A stretch of 64,000 nt of DNA, from positions 1,048,589 through 1,112,588 of the forward strand of contig NZ_JALIQS010000002.1 of the NCBI RefSeq assembly GCF_024704725.1, in the 5' to 3' direction. A program made the position numbers and the translations under genes. The notes beneath the pieces are model-generated. The model saw only the letters and a list, made by a program, of their open reading frames with translations, ran no database searches and was not told the origin of the DNA. This stretch comes from Shinella sp. CPCC 101442. GTDB taxonomy: Bacteria > Pseudomonadota > Alphaproteobacteria > Rhizobiales > Rhizobiaceae. Of the stretch, positions 1 through 8,785 are shown piece by piece. Every line of letters starts with the position of its first letter. The first letter of the stretch is position 1.

Positions 1-1070
1 GTCAAGACATCGCCATCCTTCACCACTTCGCGCACATAGATGTTCTGGATCGGGTGCTGGTTGGTGTTGAAGGTGAAATCGCCGCGCACGGACTTGAAAT
101 CCGCAGCCTTCAGCGCTGCGCGGAAGGCGTCCTTGTCCTTGACGCTCGCCTTGGAAAGCGCCGAGAGGATGAGGTTGGCCGTATCCCAGCTCTGCGCCGC
201 GTAAACCGACGGCAGGCGGTTGTATTCGGCCTTGAAGGCCTGGACGAAGGCCTTGCTCGCCTCGTTGTCGAGGTCCGGCGACCAGCTGGCGGAGTTCTTC
301 ACGCCGAGTGCTGCGTCACCCACGGCCGGCAGAACGTCCTGGTCGAAGGAGAAGGCCGGGCCCATGACCGGGATGCCGACGCCCGACTGGGCATATTGCT
401 TCATGAAGGCGATGCCCATGCCGCCGGGCAGGAAGAAGTAGACGGAATCGGCACCGGAAGCGCGGATCTGGGCGATCTCCGCCGCATAGTCCGTCTGGCC
501 GACCTGGGTATAGACCTCACCCGAGAGCGCGCCCTTGTAGAAGCGCTTGAAGCCGGTCAGGGCGTCCTTGCCGGCGGGATAGTTCGGCGCGAGGACAAAG
601 GTGTTCTTGTAGTCCTTGTTGGCGTATTCGCCCATGCCCTCGTGGAAATTGTCGTTCTGGTAGGCGACGTTGAAATAGTTCGCGTTGCAGTTCGCACCGG
701 CGAGCGCCGACGGGCCGGCATTCGGCGAGAGGTAGATGACGTCCTGCGCCACCGTGTTCGGCACGACGGCCATGGCGAGGTTGGACCAGATGATGCCGGT
801 CATCAGGTCGACCTTGTCGCCCTGGATCATCTTTTCCGCGATCTGAACGGCCAGTTCCGGCTTCTGCGCGTCGTCCTCCACGACGAGCTCGATATCCTTG
901 TTGCCCGACTGCTTGATGGCGAGCTGGAAGGCATCGCGCATGTCGATGCCGAGACCGGCACCACCGCCGGAAAGCGTGGTGATCACGCCGATCTTGACCG
1001 GCTCGGCATAGGCGAGGCCGGATGTCGCGAGCGAAAGGCCAAAGAGGCTTGCTGCCAGAATGCGCTTCAT
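1..1070 (-). CDS. Branched-chain-amino-acid-type ABC transporter substrate-binding protein (3' end outside window)
   Basis: Periplasmic ligand receptor of a LivK-type ABC importer. The start is the ATG at 1068-1070; a typical Sec signal peptide follows (MKR, hydrophobic stretch, cleavage near AYA-EP) and then the family opening VKIGVITTLSGGGAGLG. About 356 codons are present and the gene runs off the left edge, so the C-terminus and any livHMGF genes are not visible. It lies 39 bp downstream of the tryptophan dioxygenase gene on the same strand, so it probably belongs to that operon and may bring in an aromatic compound such as tryptophan, kynurenine or anthranilate. The family is clear; the ligand is inferred from context only. 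Confidence 0.88.
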   Translation of the reverse strand, partial: MKRILAASLFGLSLATSGLAYAEPVKIGVITTLSGGGAGLGIDMRDAFQLAIKQSGNKDIELVVEDDAQKPELAVQIAEKMIQGDKVDLMTGIIWSNLAMAVVPNTVAQDVIYLSPNAGPSALAGANCNANYFNVAYQNDNFHEGMGEYANKDYKNTFVLAPNYPAGKDALTGFKRFYKGALSGEVYTQVGQTDYAAEIAQIRASGADSVYFFLPGGMGIAFMKQYAQSGVGIPVMGPAFSFDQDVLPAVGDAALGVKNSASWSPDLDNEASKAFVQAFKAEYNRLPSVYAAQSWDTANLILSALSKASVKDKDAFRAALKAADFKSVRGDFTFNTNQHPIQNIYVREVVKDGDVL

Positions 1071-1109
1071 GCTGTTCTCCTCATATAGTTCGGTTTTTAT
1101 TGTGTTCTA

Positions 1110-1946
1110 TCAAAGGTCTGTACGAACATGCCATAGCTCGGGGAAGAGTTCCACTTCCAGCATTTTCTTGAGATAGGATGCCCCGGAGGTGCCGCCCGTG
1201 CCGCGCTTGAAACCGATGATGCGCTCGACGGTCGTCACATGGTTGAAGCGCCAGCGCCGGAAATAATCTTCGAAATCGACCAGTTTTTCCGCCAACTCGT
1301 AGAGCATCCAATAGCGCTGCGGATTGCGGTAGACGGTCTGCCAGGCGGCAAAGACCTTGTCGTTCTCGGCGCGCGTCTCACGCCAATCGCTGCGATCGGC
1401 GTCTTCGCCTATATCGAAACCGTTGCGGCCGAGAAGCAGGATCGCCTCGTCGTAGAGCGAGGGCGCTGCGAGGATCGCCTCCAGTTTTTCCATAATATCG
1501 GGGCGATGTGCGTGCGGGCGCAGCATGGCGGGGTTGCGATTGCCGGCCAGGAACTCGATTGCCCGGTACTGCCAGGACTGGAAGCCCGAGGATTGCCCGA
1601 GCGAATCCCGGAACTCGGTATATTCGCTCGGCGTCATCGTGCGCAGCACGTCCCAGGCGCTGTTCAGCTGTTCGAAAATGCGGGCAACACGCGACAGCAT
1701 CTTGAAGGCGGGCTCCAGGCGATCTTCCCGGAGCGACCGGATCGCCGAACTGATCTCATGCAAGGCAAGCTTCATCCAGAGCTCGGAAGTCTGGTGCTGG
1801 ATGATGAACAGCATCTCGTCATGGGCGGTGGAGAGCGGCTCCTGCGCGGTCAGGACCTTCTCCAGCATCAGATAGTCGCTGTAGGACATGCGCCCTTCGA
1901 ACGACATCTGCGCGCCTTCCTTCGAGGGGTCATAGGGCTTGCTCAT
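1110..1946 (-). CDS. kynA: Tryptophan 2,3-dioxygenase
   Basis: Haem dioxygenase that opens the indole ring of L-tryptophan to N-formylkynurenine, the first step of the kynurenine pathway, in the cytoplasm. The 278-residue product has the normal length of bacterial enzymes and the family signatures [27 protein letters not shown] near the N-terminus, and near the C-terminus [19 protein letters not shown] followed by SGASYLKK. The start is one base past the stop of the upstream CoA-ligase gene, so the two are probably translationally coupled. The divergent arylformamidase at 3861 would take the next step. No kynureninase gene lies in the window; it may be upstream of the left edge or elsewhere. 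Very confident. Confidence 0.95.
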   Translation of the reverse strand: MSKPYDPSKEGAQMSFEGRMSYSDYLMLEKVLTAQEPLSTAHDEMLFIIQHQTSELWMKLALHEISSAIRSLREDRLEPAFKMLSRVARIFEQLNSAWDVLRTMTPSEYTEFRDSLGQSSGFQSWQYRAIEFLAGNRNPAMLRPHAHRPDIMEKLEAILAAPSLYDEAILLLGRNGFDIGEDADRSDWRETRAENDKVFAAWQTVYRNPQRYWMLYELAEKLVDFEDYFRRWRFNHVTTVERIIGFKRGTGGTSGASYLKKMLEVELFPELWHVRTDL

Positions 1947-1947
1947 G

Positions 1948-3564
1948 TCAATGCTCCCGCAGGCGAAAACGCTGGATTTTCCCGGTCGCCGTCTTCGGCA
2001 GGGCTTCCAGGAACTTCACCGAACGCGGGTATTTGTAGGGAGCGATCAGGGCCTTCACATGATCCTGCAGCCGCTTGATCGTCGCTTCGTCCGGCACCAC
2101 GCCGGCCACCAGCACGACATGGGCCTCGACGATCTGGCCGCGCTCGCCATCCGGCGCGCCGACGACGGCACATTCGGCGACTTCGGCATGGGCGATCAGC
2201 GCCGCCTCCACCTCGGGGCCGGCAATGTTGTAGCCAGCGCTGATGATCATGTCGTCGGAACGGGCGGCGAAATGGAAGAAGCCGTCCTCATCCTGCAGGA
2301 AGGCGTCACCGGTGAGGTTCCAGCCGTCGCGCACATAGTCGCGCTGGCGGTCGTCGGACATGTAGCGGCAGCCGGTCGGCCCGCGCACGGCGAGCCTGCC
2401 CACCGTACCGCGCGGCACTTCGTGCATTTCCCCATCGACGATCCGCGCCTCGTAGCCGCCAACCGGCTTGCCGGTGGAGGCCGCCTTGCGATCCTCGAAA
2501 CGGTTGGAGATGAAGATGTGCAGCATTTCCGTCGCGCCGATACCGTCAAGGATCGGCTTGCCGGTCTTCTCCGTCCATTCCTCGAAAACGGGGCCGGGCA
2601 AGGTCTCGCCGGCGGATATGGCAACGCGCAGCGAGGAAAGGTCCGCGCCGGCGTCCATCGCCTTCAGCATGGCGCGGTAGGCGGTGGGGGCGGTAAACGA
2701 GATCGTCGCCTTGTAGGTCTCGATGATCTCGACCATGTTCGGCGGCGTCGCCTGTTCCAGCAGCGTCGCGGCTGCGCCGAAGCGCAGCGGAAAGATCGCA
2801 AGGCCGCCGAGGCCGAAGGTGAAGGCGAGCGGCGGCGAGCCGACGAAGATGTCGTCGGGCGTCACGCCGAGCACTTCCCTCGCGTATCCGTCGGCAATCA
2901 CCAGCAGGTCCCGGTGGAAATGCATCGTCGCCTTAGGCACGCCCGTCGTGCCGGAGGTGAAGCCGAGCAACGCCACGTCGTCGCGGCCGGTTTTCACGGC
3001 GTCGAAGATCACCGATTTGTCGAGGGCGATACGGTCCAGTTCGGCATCGTGATTGGCGGTGCCGTCGAAGCCGACGACCTGCTTCAGGTAGCGGCTGTCC
3101 TTGGCGCAGGCGATCACCTCGTCCATCAGGCGCGTATCGCAGAGCGCGAGACTGATCTCCGCCTTGTCGACGATCTTGGCGAGCTCACCGGCCCGCAGCA
3201 TCGGCATCGTGTTGACGACGACCGCGCCCGCCTTGGTGGCGGCGAGCCAGCAGGCGACCATGGCGGGGTTGTTGGCCGAGCGGATGAGGATGCGGTTGCC
3301 CGGCTTCACGCCGTAGTTTTCGACAAGCACATGGGCGAGCCTGTTCGTCCAGTCGGAGAGTTCCTTATAGGTGCGCCGCCGCCCGTTGCCGATCAGAGCC
3401 GTGCGGTCACCAAAACCCCTGGCAACCATCGCATCCGTCAGTTCCACGGCGGCATTGATATGGTCCGGATAGTCAAACCCCTCGAGCAGGAACTCCGGCC
3501 ACGCCTCCGGCGGCGGCAGGTTATCGCGGGTGAACGTATCGACGTGAGCGGTCGGTCCAAGCAT
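1948..3564 (-). CDS. Benzoate-CoA-ligase-family enzyme, probably 2-aminobenzoate (anthranilate)-CoA ligase
   Basis: ATP-dependent acid-CoA ligase of the ANL superfamily. Motifs include the P-loop-like [19 protein letters not shown], a [14 protein letters not shown] segment, [12 protein letters not shown], the hinge region [17 protein letters not shown] and the C-terminal lysine in [10 protein letters not shown]. The overall pattern and the N-terminus ([10 protein letters not shown]) resemble 2-aminobenzoate-CoA ligases. Next to kynA this suggests that anthranilate formed from kynurenine is activated as a CoA thioester (an aerobic hybrid route) rather than turned into catechol. I start at the ATG at 3562-3564; a second ATG at 3598-3600 would add 12 residues but has no Shine-Dalgarno sequence. 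Family certain, substrate inferred. Confidence 0.85.
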   Translation of the reverse strand: MLGPTAHVDTFTRDNLPPPEAWPEFLLEGFDYPDHINAAVELTDAMVARGFGDRTALIGNGRRRTYKELSDWTNRLAHVLVENYGVKPGNRILIRSANNPAMVACWLAATKAGAVVVNTMPMLRAGELAKIVDKAEISLALCDTRLMDEVIACAKDSRYLKQVVGFDGTANHDAELDRIALDKSVIFDAVKTGRDDVALLGFTSGTTGVPKATMHFHRDLLVIADGYAREVLGVTPDDIFVGSPPLAFTFGLGGLAIFPLRFGAAATLLEQATPPNMVEIIETYKATISFTAPTAYRAMLKAMDAGADLSSLRVAISAGETLPGPVFEEWTEKTGKPILDGIGATEMLHIFISNRFEDRKAASTGKPVGGYEARIVDGEMHEVPRGTVGRLAVRGPTGCRYMSDDRQRDYVRDGWNLTGDAFLQDEDGFFHFAARSDDMIISAGYNIAGPEVEAALIAHAEVAECAVVGAPDGERGQIVEAHVVLVAGVVPDEATIKRLQDHVKALIAPYKYPRSVKFLEALPKTATGKIQRFRLREH

Positions 3565-3860
3565 ATGACGGCTATTCCCCCTGTTCGTGCCCGCCTGCAT
3601 GGTCAAAGCCGGCCGGTCTTCAAGTCGTCGCGCGGGTCCATGCGGCCGGGCTGAGCTTTGCCGGACCGTGTCGTCGCGCGGGAAAAATCATCTGTCGTGA
3701 TGGGCACAGCGAAGACCTCCACTTCCGCGCTGAACATAAGACAGCATGGCACCTGTCAAAAATTATTTCAAGCCTAAAGTTTCTTGCTTCGACAGCATTG
3801 CCTTTGTCCTCCATCCGCGCGATTTCTATGCCGCTGGCAACACGAGGGAGGAGCGCTACG
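3565..3860. promoter_or_regulatory. Divergent promoter region between CoA-ligase/kynA operon and arylformamidase
   Basis: About 300 bases with no supported gene. On the minus strand a TTGACA (complement of 3754-3759) is followed after about 15 bases by TATGTT, a possible sigma-70 promoter for the CoA-ligase/kynA operon. The AT-rich stretch 3750-3790 is the least GC-rich part and probably holds the control elements of both directions. No clear operator was recognised. Confidence 0.4.
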
Positions 3861-4694
3861 ATGCTGGAACACCGGATTTCGGACTGGGACAATGCCTATG
3901 CCAATACCGTGAACATCGCGGGCGGCGAGCGCTGGCCCGCGGCCTGGATCGAGCCCGCCGAGACGTTCCGCAACACGCTTGCCGCCGCCGGCCGCGCAAA
4001 GCTCGACCTGGCCTATGGCGAAGGACCGCGCAACCGCATGGACCTCTTTCTCCCGGAAGGTCCGGCAAAAGGGCTCGTCGTTTTCGTGCACGGAGGCTAC
4101 TGGGTCTATCTCGACAAGAGCTACTGGTCGCACCTCGCCGCCGGCAGCGTGGCCAGCGGCTATGCCGTCGCCATGCCGTCCTACACGCTCTGCCCTGATA
4201 TCCGCATCGCCGGCATCGTGAAGGAAATCGCGGCGGCGATCACGGAGGGCGCAAGACAGGTCGACGGACCGCTGATGCTGACTGGGCATTCGGCCGGCGG
4301 CCATCTCGTCAGCCGGATGGTGACGGCAACGGCACCGCTCGCGCCCGATGTGCAGCGGCGCATCCGCAACGTCGTCTCGATTTCCGGGCTGCACGATCTG
4401 CGCCCGTTGCTTTCGACCGCCATGAACGAGAAGCTTGCCCTGGACGAGGCGGAAGCGCTGGCGGAGAGCCCGGCGCTGCTGCGCCCGATGGAGAATGCCC
4501 GCATCACCTGCTGGGCCGGCGGCAACGAGCGCGCGGAATTCCTGCGCCAGAACGCGCTGCTCGCCAATATCTGGACGGGCCTCGGCGCGACCACCGCCGC
4601 GGTCGCCGAGCCGGACAGGCACCACTACACCGTCATCGACGGCCTGACCGATGCCAACCACCCGCTGACGCGGCGGCTGCTTTCGGAGGCATAA
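3861..4694 (+). CDS. Arylformamidase-like alpha/beta hydrolase (kynurenine formamidase)
   Basis: Predicted to hydrolyse N-formylkynurenine to kynurenine and formate. The product is 277 residues from the ATG at 3861, preceded by a strong GGGAGGAG ribosome site. It carries the oxyanion-hole motif VFVHGGYWVYLDKSYW, the nucleophile elbow TGHSAGGHL, and a late His (DANHPLTRR), as in the HGGYW-type arylformamidase/esterase group. It is divergent from the kynA operon, which makes kynurenine formamidase the natural reading. It belongs to the alpha/beta-hydrolase type rather than the metal-dependent KynB type, so the kynB symbol is not given. It ends before a strong convergent hairpin. Confidence 0.82.
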   Translation: MLEHRISDWDNAYANTVNIAGGERWPAAWIEPAETFRNTLAAAGRAKLDLAYGEGPRNRMDLFLPEGPAKGLVVFVHGGYWVYLDKSYWSHLAAGSVASGYAVAMPSYTLCPDIRIAGIVKEIAAAITEGARQVDGPLMLTGHSAGGHLVSRMVTATAPLAPDVQRRIRNVVSISGLHDLRPLLSTAMNEKLALDEAEALAESPALLRPMENARITCWAGGNERAEFLRQNALLANIWTGLGATTAAVAEPDRHHYTVIDGLTDANHPLTRRLLSEA

Positions 4695-4699
4695 TGGAA

Positions 4700-4722
4700 C
4701 GGCGCCGGCAAGACCGGCGCCG
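4700..4722. terminator. Convergent hairpin terminator
   Basis: Perfect 9-bp stem, CGGCGCCGG paired with CCGGCGCCG, around the loop CAAGA. It sits between the ends of the arylformamidase gene (+) and the permease gene (-) and can serve both. There is no long T-run. Confidence 0.6.
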
Positions 4723-4731
4723 CTCGATCAA

Positions 4732-6174
4732 TCAGGCGCGGTTCTGGCCCATGCGGGCATAGGCCGCCGGGTCGGACGCCTTCAGCCGGCTCGCCATCAG
4801 GAAGCCGGCAATGCCCGCGACCGGGATCAGCGCCGGCAGGATGATGCCGAGCGAACCGCCGGCGGTCTGGGTGAGATCGCCGAAATTGATGAAGATGTAG
4901 ACGAAGAGCGCCGCCATCACGAGGCCGGAGACGGCCGGCAGGATGAGCGTCGTCAGCACCGGATTGTCGCCGCCCTTCTTGCGGAAGAAGACGATGACCG
5001 AGATCGAGGTGATCGTCATCATGCCGAGCACGCCGAGCGTGCCGACCTGGCTGATCCAGGTGAACATGTTGAGCACCGGATCGAGCCCGAGGCCGGCAAA
5101 GACCGCCAGCACGGCAAGCGCCATCACCGTCTGCACGACCGAGCCGACATGCGGGCTCTGGTGCGCATCATGCGTGCGGCCGAAAGCGGCCGGCAGCAGA
5201 CCCTCGCGGCCGGCGACATAGCTGTAGCGGGCAATGTAGTTGTGGAAGGCGCTGATTGCGGCAAACAGGCTCGAGACGAGCAGCAGGCCGGCAATGGCCG
5301 GCACCGGACCGCCGACATAGGTACCGGCAAGGTCGAAGAAGAACGCGGTCGGATCCGGCAGGGCGCCGATGGTCGGCAGGAGCTTGTCGGCGCCGACGCC
5401 GGCAATCATCAGCCAGGTCGTGAAGACGAAGAACAGGCCGATCATCAGCACCGAGAGATAGGTCGCGCGCGGAATGGTCTTTTCCGGATCGCGCGCCTCC
5501 TCGGCATAGATCGTCGTCGCCTCGAAGCCAATGAAGGAGCCGAGGCAGAACAGGACCGCCGCCGTCAGCGAGCCGGAGAACATGGCCGTCGTATCGAAGA
5601 AATTGAAGGACAGCGTGCCCGCCCCGCCCTTGGCGAGTATGGCGAAATCGACGATGAGCACGATGAGATATTCGAGCAGCACCAGCACGATCATCACTTT
5701 TGCAGAGAGATCGACCTGTCGGTAACCGAGGATACCCACGAGGGCGACGGCGATCAGGCTCCAGAGATACCAGGGCAGCTCGATGCCGAAGCCGGAGAAG
5801 ACGCCGCTCGCCACGCCGCCGAGCAGACCGATCAGGCCGAACTGCATGGCGTTATAGGCGACGACGGCGATGATCGCGACGGCACCGGCCATGCGCCCGC
5901 CAAGCCCCCGCGCGGCATAGGCGTAGAAGGCGCCGGCATTGGTGACGTGGCGCGACATCGCCACGTAGCCGACCGAGAAGGCCAGCATGATCAGCGTCAT
6001 CAGAAGGAAGGTGGCGGGAACACCCGTGCCGTTGCCGAGCAGGAAGGCGATCGGTACCGCACCGGCAACGCCGGTCAGCGGGGCGGCGGCCGAGATGACC
6101 ATGAAGGTCACGGCGATCAGCCCCAGCGAATTTCTGCGGAGTTGGTTTACCCCCGCCGTCGTCACGTCAGTCAT
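4732..6174 (-). CDS. APC-family amino acid/amine permease
   Basis: Integral inner-membrane secondary transporter of 480 residues with about twelve hydrophobic segments. The N-terminal region (LGLIAVTFMVISAAAPLTGVAG) and FIGFEATTIYAEEARDPEKTIPRAT in the middle are standard for the amino acid-polyamine-organocation family. The start ATG at 6172-6174 has GGAGAG upstream. The gene follows the flavin reductase by 76 bp on the same strand and may be the last gene of the NicX-like operon, importing the substrate or an amine. The glutamine-synthetase-like gene nearby recalls puuP-puuA pairs of putrescine use, but the ligand cannot be told from sequence. Confidence 0.85.
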   Translation of the reverse strand: MTDVTTAGVNQLRRNSLGLIAVTFMVISAAAPLTGVAGAVPIAFLLGNGTGVPATFLLMTLIMLAFSVGYVAMSRHVTNAGAFYAYAARGLGGRMAGAVAIIAVVAYNAMQFGLIGLLGGVASGVFSGFGIELPWYLWSLIAVALVGILGYRQVDLSAKVMIVLVLLEYLIVLIVDFAILAKGGAGTLSFNFFDTTAMFSGSLTAAVLFCLGSFIGFEATTIYAEEARDPEKTIPRATYLSVLMIGLFFVFTTWLMIAGVGADKLLPTIGALPDPTAFFFDLAGTYVGGPVPAIAGLLLVSSLFAAISAFHNYIARYSYVAGREGLLPAAFGRTHDAHQSPHVGSVVQTVMALAVLAVFAGLGLDPVLNMFTWISQVGTLGVLGMMTITSISVIVFFRKKGGDNPVLTTLILPAVSGLVMAALFVYIFINFGDLTQTAGGSLGIILPALIPVAGIAGFLMASRLKASDPAAYARMGQNRA

Positions 6175-6250
6175 TGGTCTCTCCAGTTTTGTTCCCCATT
6201 CGCCGGCTCACCCCACCGGCATCCGCAGCCTCTTTTCGTTTTTATGTGCG

Positions 6251-6757
6251 CTACGGCAATTGAACCGCCCGGTGATAGGCCCGGTGGCCGTAGAGCAGAG
6301 AGGCCGGATTTTCCGACAAGCGGACGTTCATGACGCGTCCGACGATGATGTGATGCGTTTCCCAGAGCACCGAGGTCGCGACCTGGCACTGGAAGCTGGC
6401 GGTGGCCCCCTCAAGAGAGGGCTGGCCGAGTTCGCCCGAAGACCACGGCGTGCGCTCGAAACGTTCGGCATGTTCGCCGGCCGAAAGCCGTCCCGCAAAA
6501 AGATCGGAGACCTGATGCTGGTCCTCGTGGAGGAGGTTGGCGCAGAAGGAGCGGTTTTTCAGGATCGCCGCGGCGACCGGGCTCATGTGATGGAGGCAGG
6601 CGAGCAGCGAGGGATGCTCGCCATCGGCCGAGACCGATGTGAGGGAACTGATCGTGACGCCGAAGCGTCCCGCCTCGCCATCCGTCGTCACCACGGCGAC
6701 GAAGGTTGCGGCGCGGCTCATGCCTTCCAGGAATTGCAGGCGAAGTTCCGGTTTCAT
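6251..6757 (-). CDS. Flavin reductase (FMN-binding split-barrel) of a two-component monooxygenase
   Basis: NAD(P)H:flavin oxidoreductase that would supply reduced flavin to a partner oxygenase. The 168-residue product has the family features AATFVAVVTTDGEAGRFGVTISSLTSVS and a C-terminal HHIIVGRVMNVRL. I choose the ATG at 6755-6757 because GGGG lies just upstream; the longer frame from 6775 overlaps the preceding stop and has no ribosome site. It follows the glutamine-synthetase-like gene by four bases. In this operon the obvious partner is the acyl-CoA-dehydrogenase-fold protein at 10078-11388, which lacks the usual dehydrogenase base and could be a flavin monooxygenase. Family certain, partner inferred. 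Confidence 0.87.
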   Translation of the reverse strand: MKPELRLQFLEGMSRAATFVAVVTTDGEAGRFGVTISSLTSVSADGEHPSLLACLHHMSPVAAAILKNRSFCANLLHEDQHQVSDLFAGRLSAGEHAERFERTPWSSGELGQPSLEGATASFQCQVATSVLWETHHIIVGRVMNVRLSENPASLLYGHRAYHRAVQLP

Positions 6758-6761
6758 GGCG

Positions 6762-8105
6762 CTACCCCAGATCAAAGAAGCGTTGCAGTTCTACATCGGG
6801 TACTTTCTTGCAGAATTCGTCATGCTGGCTCTGGCGGCTCGCGGCGAAGGCCTCGACGAAACGCTCGCCGAGCCAGTCCCTGGCGAAGGCGGAGTTGCGC
6901 AGGCGCTGGATCGCCTCCGGCATGGAGCGGGCGAAGTCCGGCCCGGCACCCGCCTGCACATAGCCGTTGCCGATGACCTCAGGCTCCGGCTCGATGCCCT
7001 CGACGATGCCGGCGACACCGGCCGCGACCGTCGCGGCGACCGTCAGATAGGGGTTGGTATCGGCGCCCGGCAGGCGGTTTTCGACGCGCAGCGAACCCGC
7101 ATCATGACCGACGACACGGAAGCAGGTCGTGCGGTTCTCGAAACCCCAGGTGAGACCCGGCGGCGCGAAGGTGCCCGGCGCGAAGCGGCGGTAGGAATTG
7201 ACGGTCGGCTGGAAGATCAGCGTCATGTCGCCGATATATTTCTGCAGGCCGCCGATGAAGTGGCGGAAGGTCTGCGACATGCCGTTCCTGCCGGCGGGAT
7301 CGTGGAAGACTTTTCCGCCGTCCTTGTCCATGAGGCTGACATGGAGATGGATCGACTGGCTGTCGGCCTCCTCCGTCCAGCGCGGCATGAAGGTGACGCA
7401 TTTGCCCTGCCGCTGCGCCAGCGCGCGTACGAAATTCTTGAGCAGGACGAGCTGGTCGGCAGGCTCCAGACCCGTGCCGGCGGCGATGCAGGCTTCGAGG
7501 AAGCCGCCGCCGATCTCCTCATGCATCTTGGCGAGATCGATCTTCAGCGGCTCGCAGATGTCGGCAAGCGCCTCGTACCACTCCGTCTGCTGCACTTGAT
7601 AGAGTACGAGATCGTGGCTCTTATGCATGGTCGCGGTCTTGAGGTTGCGATAGCCCTTTTCGCGCGCGCTTTCCGGCGTCTCGTCGAACAGGGTGTACTC
7701 CAGCTCCATGCCGTAGCGCGGCGCATAACCCGCCTCCCCGACCCGCGCCAGCACCCGCGTCAGAAGCGAGCGCGGGCAAAGCGCCGACGTCGCGCCGCCA
7801 TAGTTGGAGAGCACCAGGAGGTCGTGGCCCGGCTTCGACCAGGGCAGGCGGCGGACCGTGGAGGGGTCCAGCACCAGCGGGTCGTCGTGGAAATCCGACG
7901 TGTCGTCCGAGACGCCGGGAATGTTCAGCACGACGTCGGTCGGATCGAGCGCGAAGGTGACGGGGGACATGCCCATGCCCGCCCGCGCGATGCCGGCGAG
8001 CGAGCGCACGGACACCATCTGGCCGCGCAGCAAGCCGTTCGTGTCGGTCATGGCGACGGTGGCGAAACGGCTTGCGGGATCGTCGAGATAGGCGTCGAGG
8101 GTCAT
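6762..8105 (-). CDS. Glutamine-synthetase-family ligase (gamma-glutamyl-amine synthetase-like)
   Basis: ATP-dependent ligase of the GS III/PuuA-like branch, expected to couple glutamate to ammonia or an amine. The 447-residue product shows the metal and glutamate-binding motif YGMELEYTLFDE, a glycine-rich HEEIGGGFLEA, the ATP-site SIHLHVSL, and the conserved RVENRLPGADTNPYLTVAA. The ATG at 8103-8105 has GGAG five bases upstream; a GTG two codons earlier is less likely. It lies directly after a TetR gene. Relatives include gamma-glutamylputrescine synthetase (PuuA) and gamma-glutamylanilide synthases of aniline degradation; in an operon with ring-attacking enzymes either an alkyl or an aryl amine is possible. 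Confidence 0.85.
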   Translation of the reverse strand: MTLDAYLDDPASRFATVAMTDTNGLLRGQMVSVRSLAGIARAGMGMSPVTFALDPTDVVLNIPGVSDDTSDFHDDPLVLDPSTVRRLPWSKPGHDLLVLSNYGGATSALCPRSLLTRVLARVGEAGYAPRYGMELEYTLFDETPESAREKGYRNLKTATMHKSHDLVLYQVQQTEWYEALADICEPLKIDLAKMHEEIGGGFLEACIAAGTGLEPADQLVLLKNFVRALAQRQGKCVTFMPRWTEEADSQSIHLHVSLMDKDGGKVFHDPAGRNGMSQTFRHFIGGLQKYIGDMTLIFQPTVNSYRRFAPGTFAPPGLTWGFENRTTCFRVVGHDAGSLRVENRLPGADTNPYLTVAATVAAGVAGIVEGIEPEPEVIGNGYVQAGAGPDFARSMPEAIQRLRNSAFARDWLGERFVEAFAASRQSQHDEFCKKVPDVELQRFFDLG

Positions 8106-8107
8106 GG

Positions 8108-8785
8108 TCACTCCGTTGCGGTGGCCGGCGGCGGCGTCAGGGATAAAAGGGCGGCAAGGTCCTTGTCCGGCGCTGTGGAATAGGCGCGCAGGAAGACGCG
8201 GAGGCCATTGCGGATGTAGCGTTCGATGGTCGCGCGGTCGGGTACGGCATCGGGAATGTGCAGCGCCCTGTTGCGCGGCGCGGAGAGGATGAGGCCCCAG
8301 AGGTCTTCCGCCGCCAGCTCGGCATCGTCGAAGACGAGCCGGCCGGCCGCGCGCTGGCGCTCGAGATAGGCGATCATGCCGGCAAGCACCCGGTCGGGGC
8401 CGGACGCCTGATAGGCGCGGCCGATATCCGGCAGCCGCTGCGCCTCCCCGATGATCAGCCGGGCAAGGTTCAGCATGTCTGGGCGCAGCACCACATCGGC
8501 ATAGTGCCAGGAGAAGGCGTAGAGTTCGGCGACCATGCCGGAGGCGGAGGGATACTCGAAGGATTCGAGCATATGGTCCCGCTCCTCGGTCATCATCGCC
8601 GTGAAGAGTTCGTCCTTCGACGGAAAATACTGGTAGAGCGTCGGCTTGGTCAGCCCCGCCTCGGCGGCGATGTCATCCATCGAGGCGCTGACGAAACCCT
8701 TCTGCGAGAAGACGACAAGGGCAGCATCGAGAATGCGGCGCTCGCGCAGGATGCGGTTCTGCTGGCGCTTGGGAAGAGCCGTCAT
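8108..8785 (-). CDS. TetR/AcrR-family transcriptional regulator
   Basis: One-component repressor of 225 residues. The N-terminal helix-turn-helix is clear (RRILDAALVVFSQKGFVSASMDDIAAEAGLTKPTLYQYFPSKDELF, residues about 16-60); the C-terminal ligand domain resembles AefR-type regulators. Its start overlaps the stop of the upstream hydrolase gene (ATGA) and its stop lies just before the glutamine-synthetase-like gene, so it is embedded in the operon it probably controls. A 22-bp dyad in the promoter of the operon at 12496-12517 is the candidate operator. Confidence 0.9.
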   Translation of the reverse strand: MTALPKRQQNRILRERRILDAALVVFSQKGFVSASMDDIAAEAGLTKPTLYQYFPSKDELFTAMMTEERDHMLESFEYPSASGMVAELYAFSWHYADVVLRPDMLNLARLIIGEAQRLPDIGRAYQASGPDRVLAGMIAYLERQRAAGRLVFDDAELAAEDLWGLILSAPRNRALHIPDAVPDRATIERYIRNGLRVFLRAYSTAPDKDLAALLSLTPPPATATE

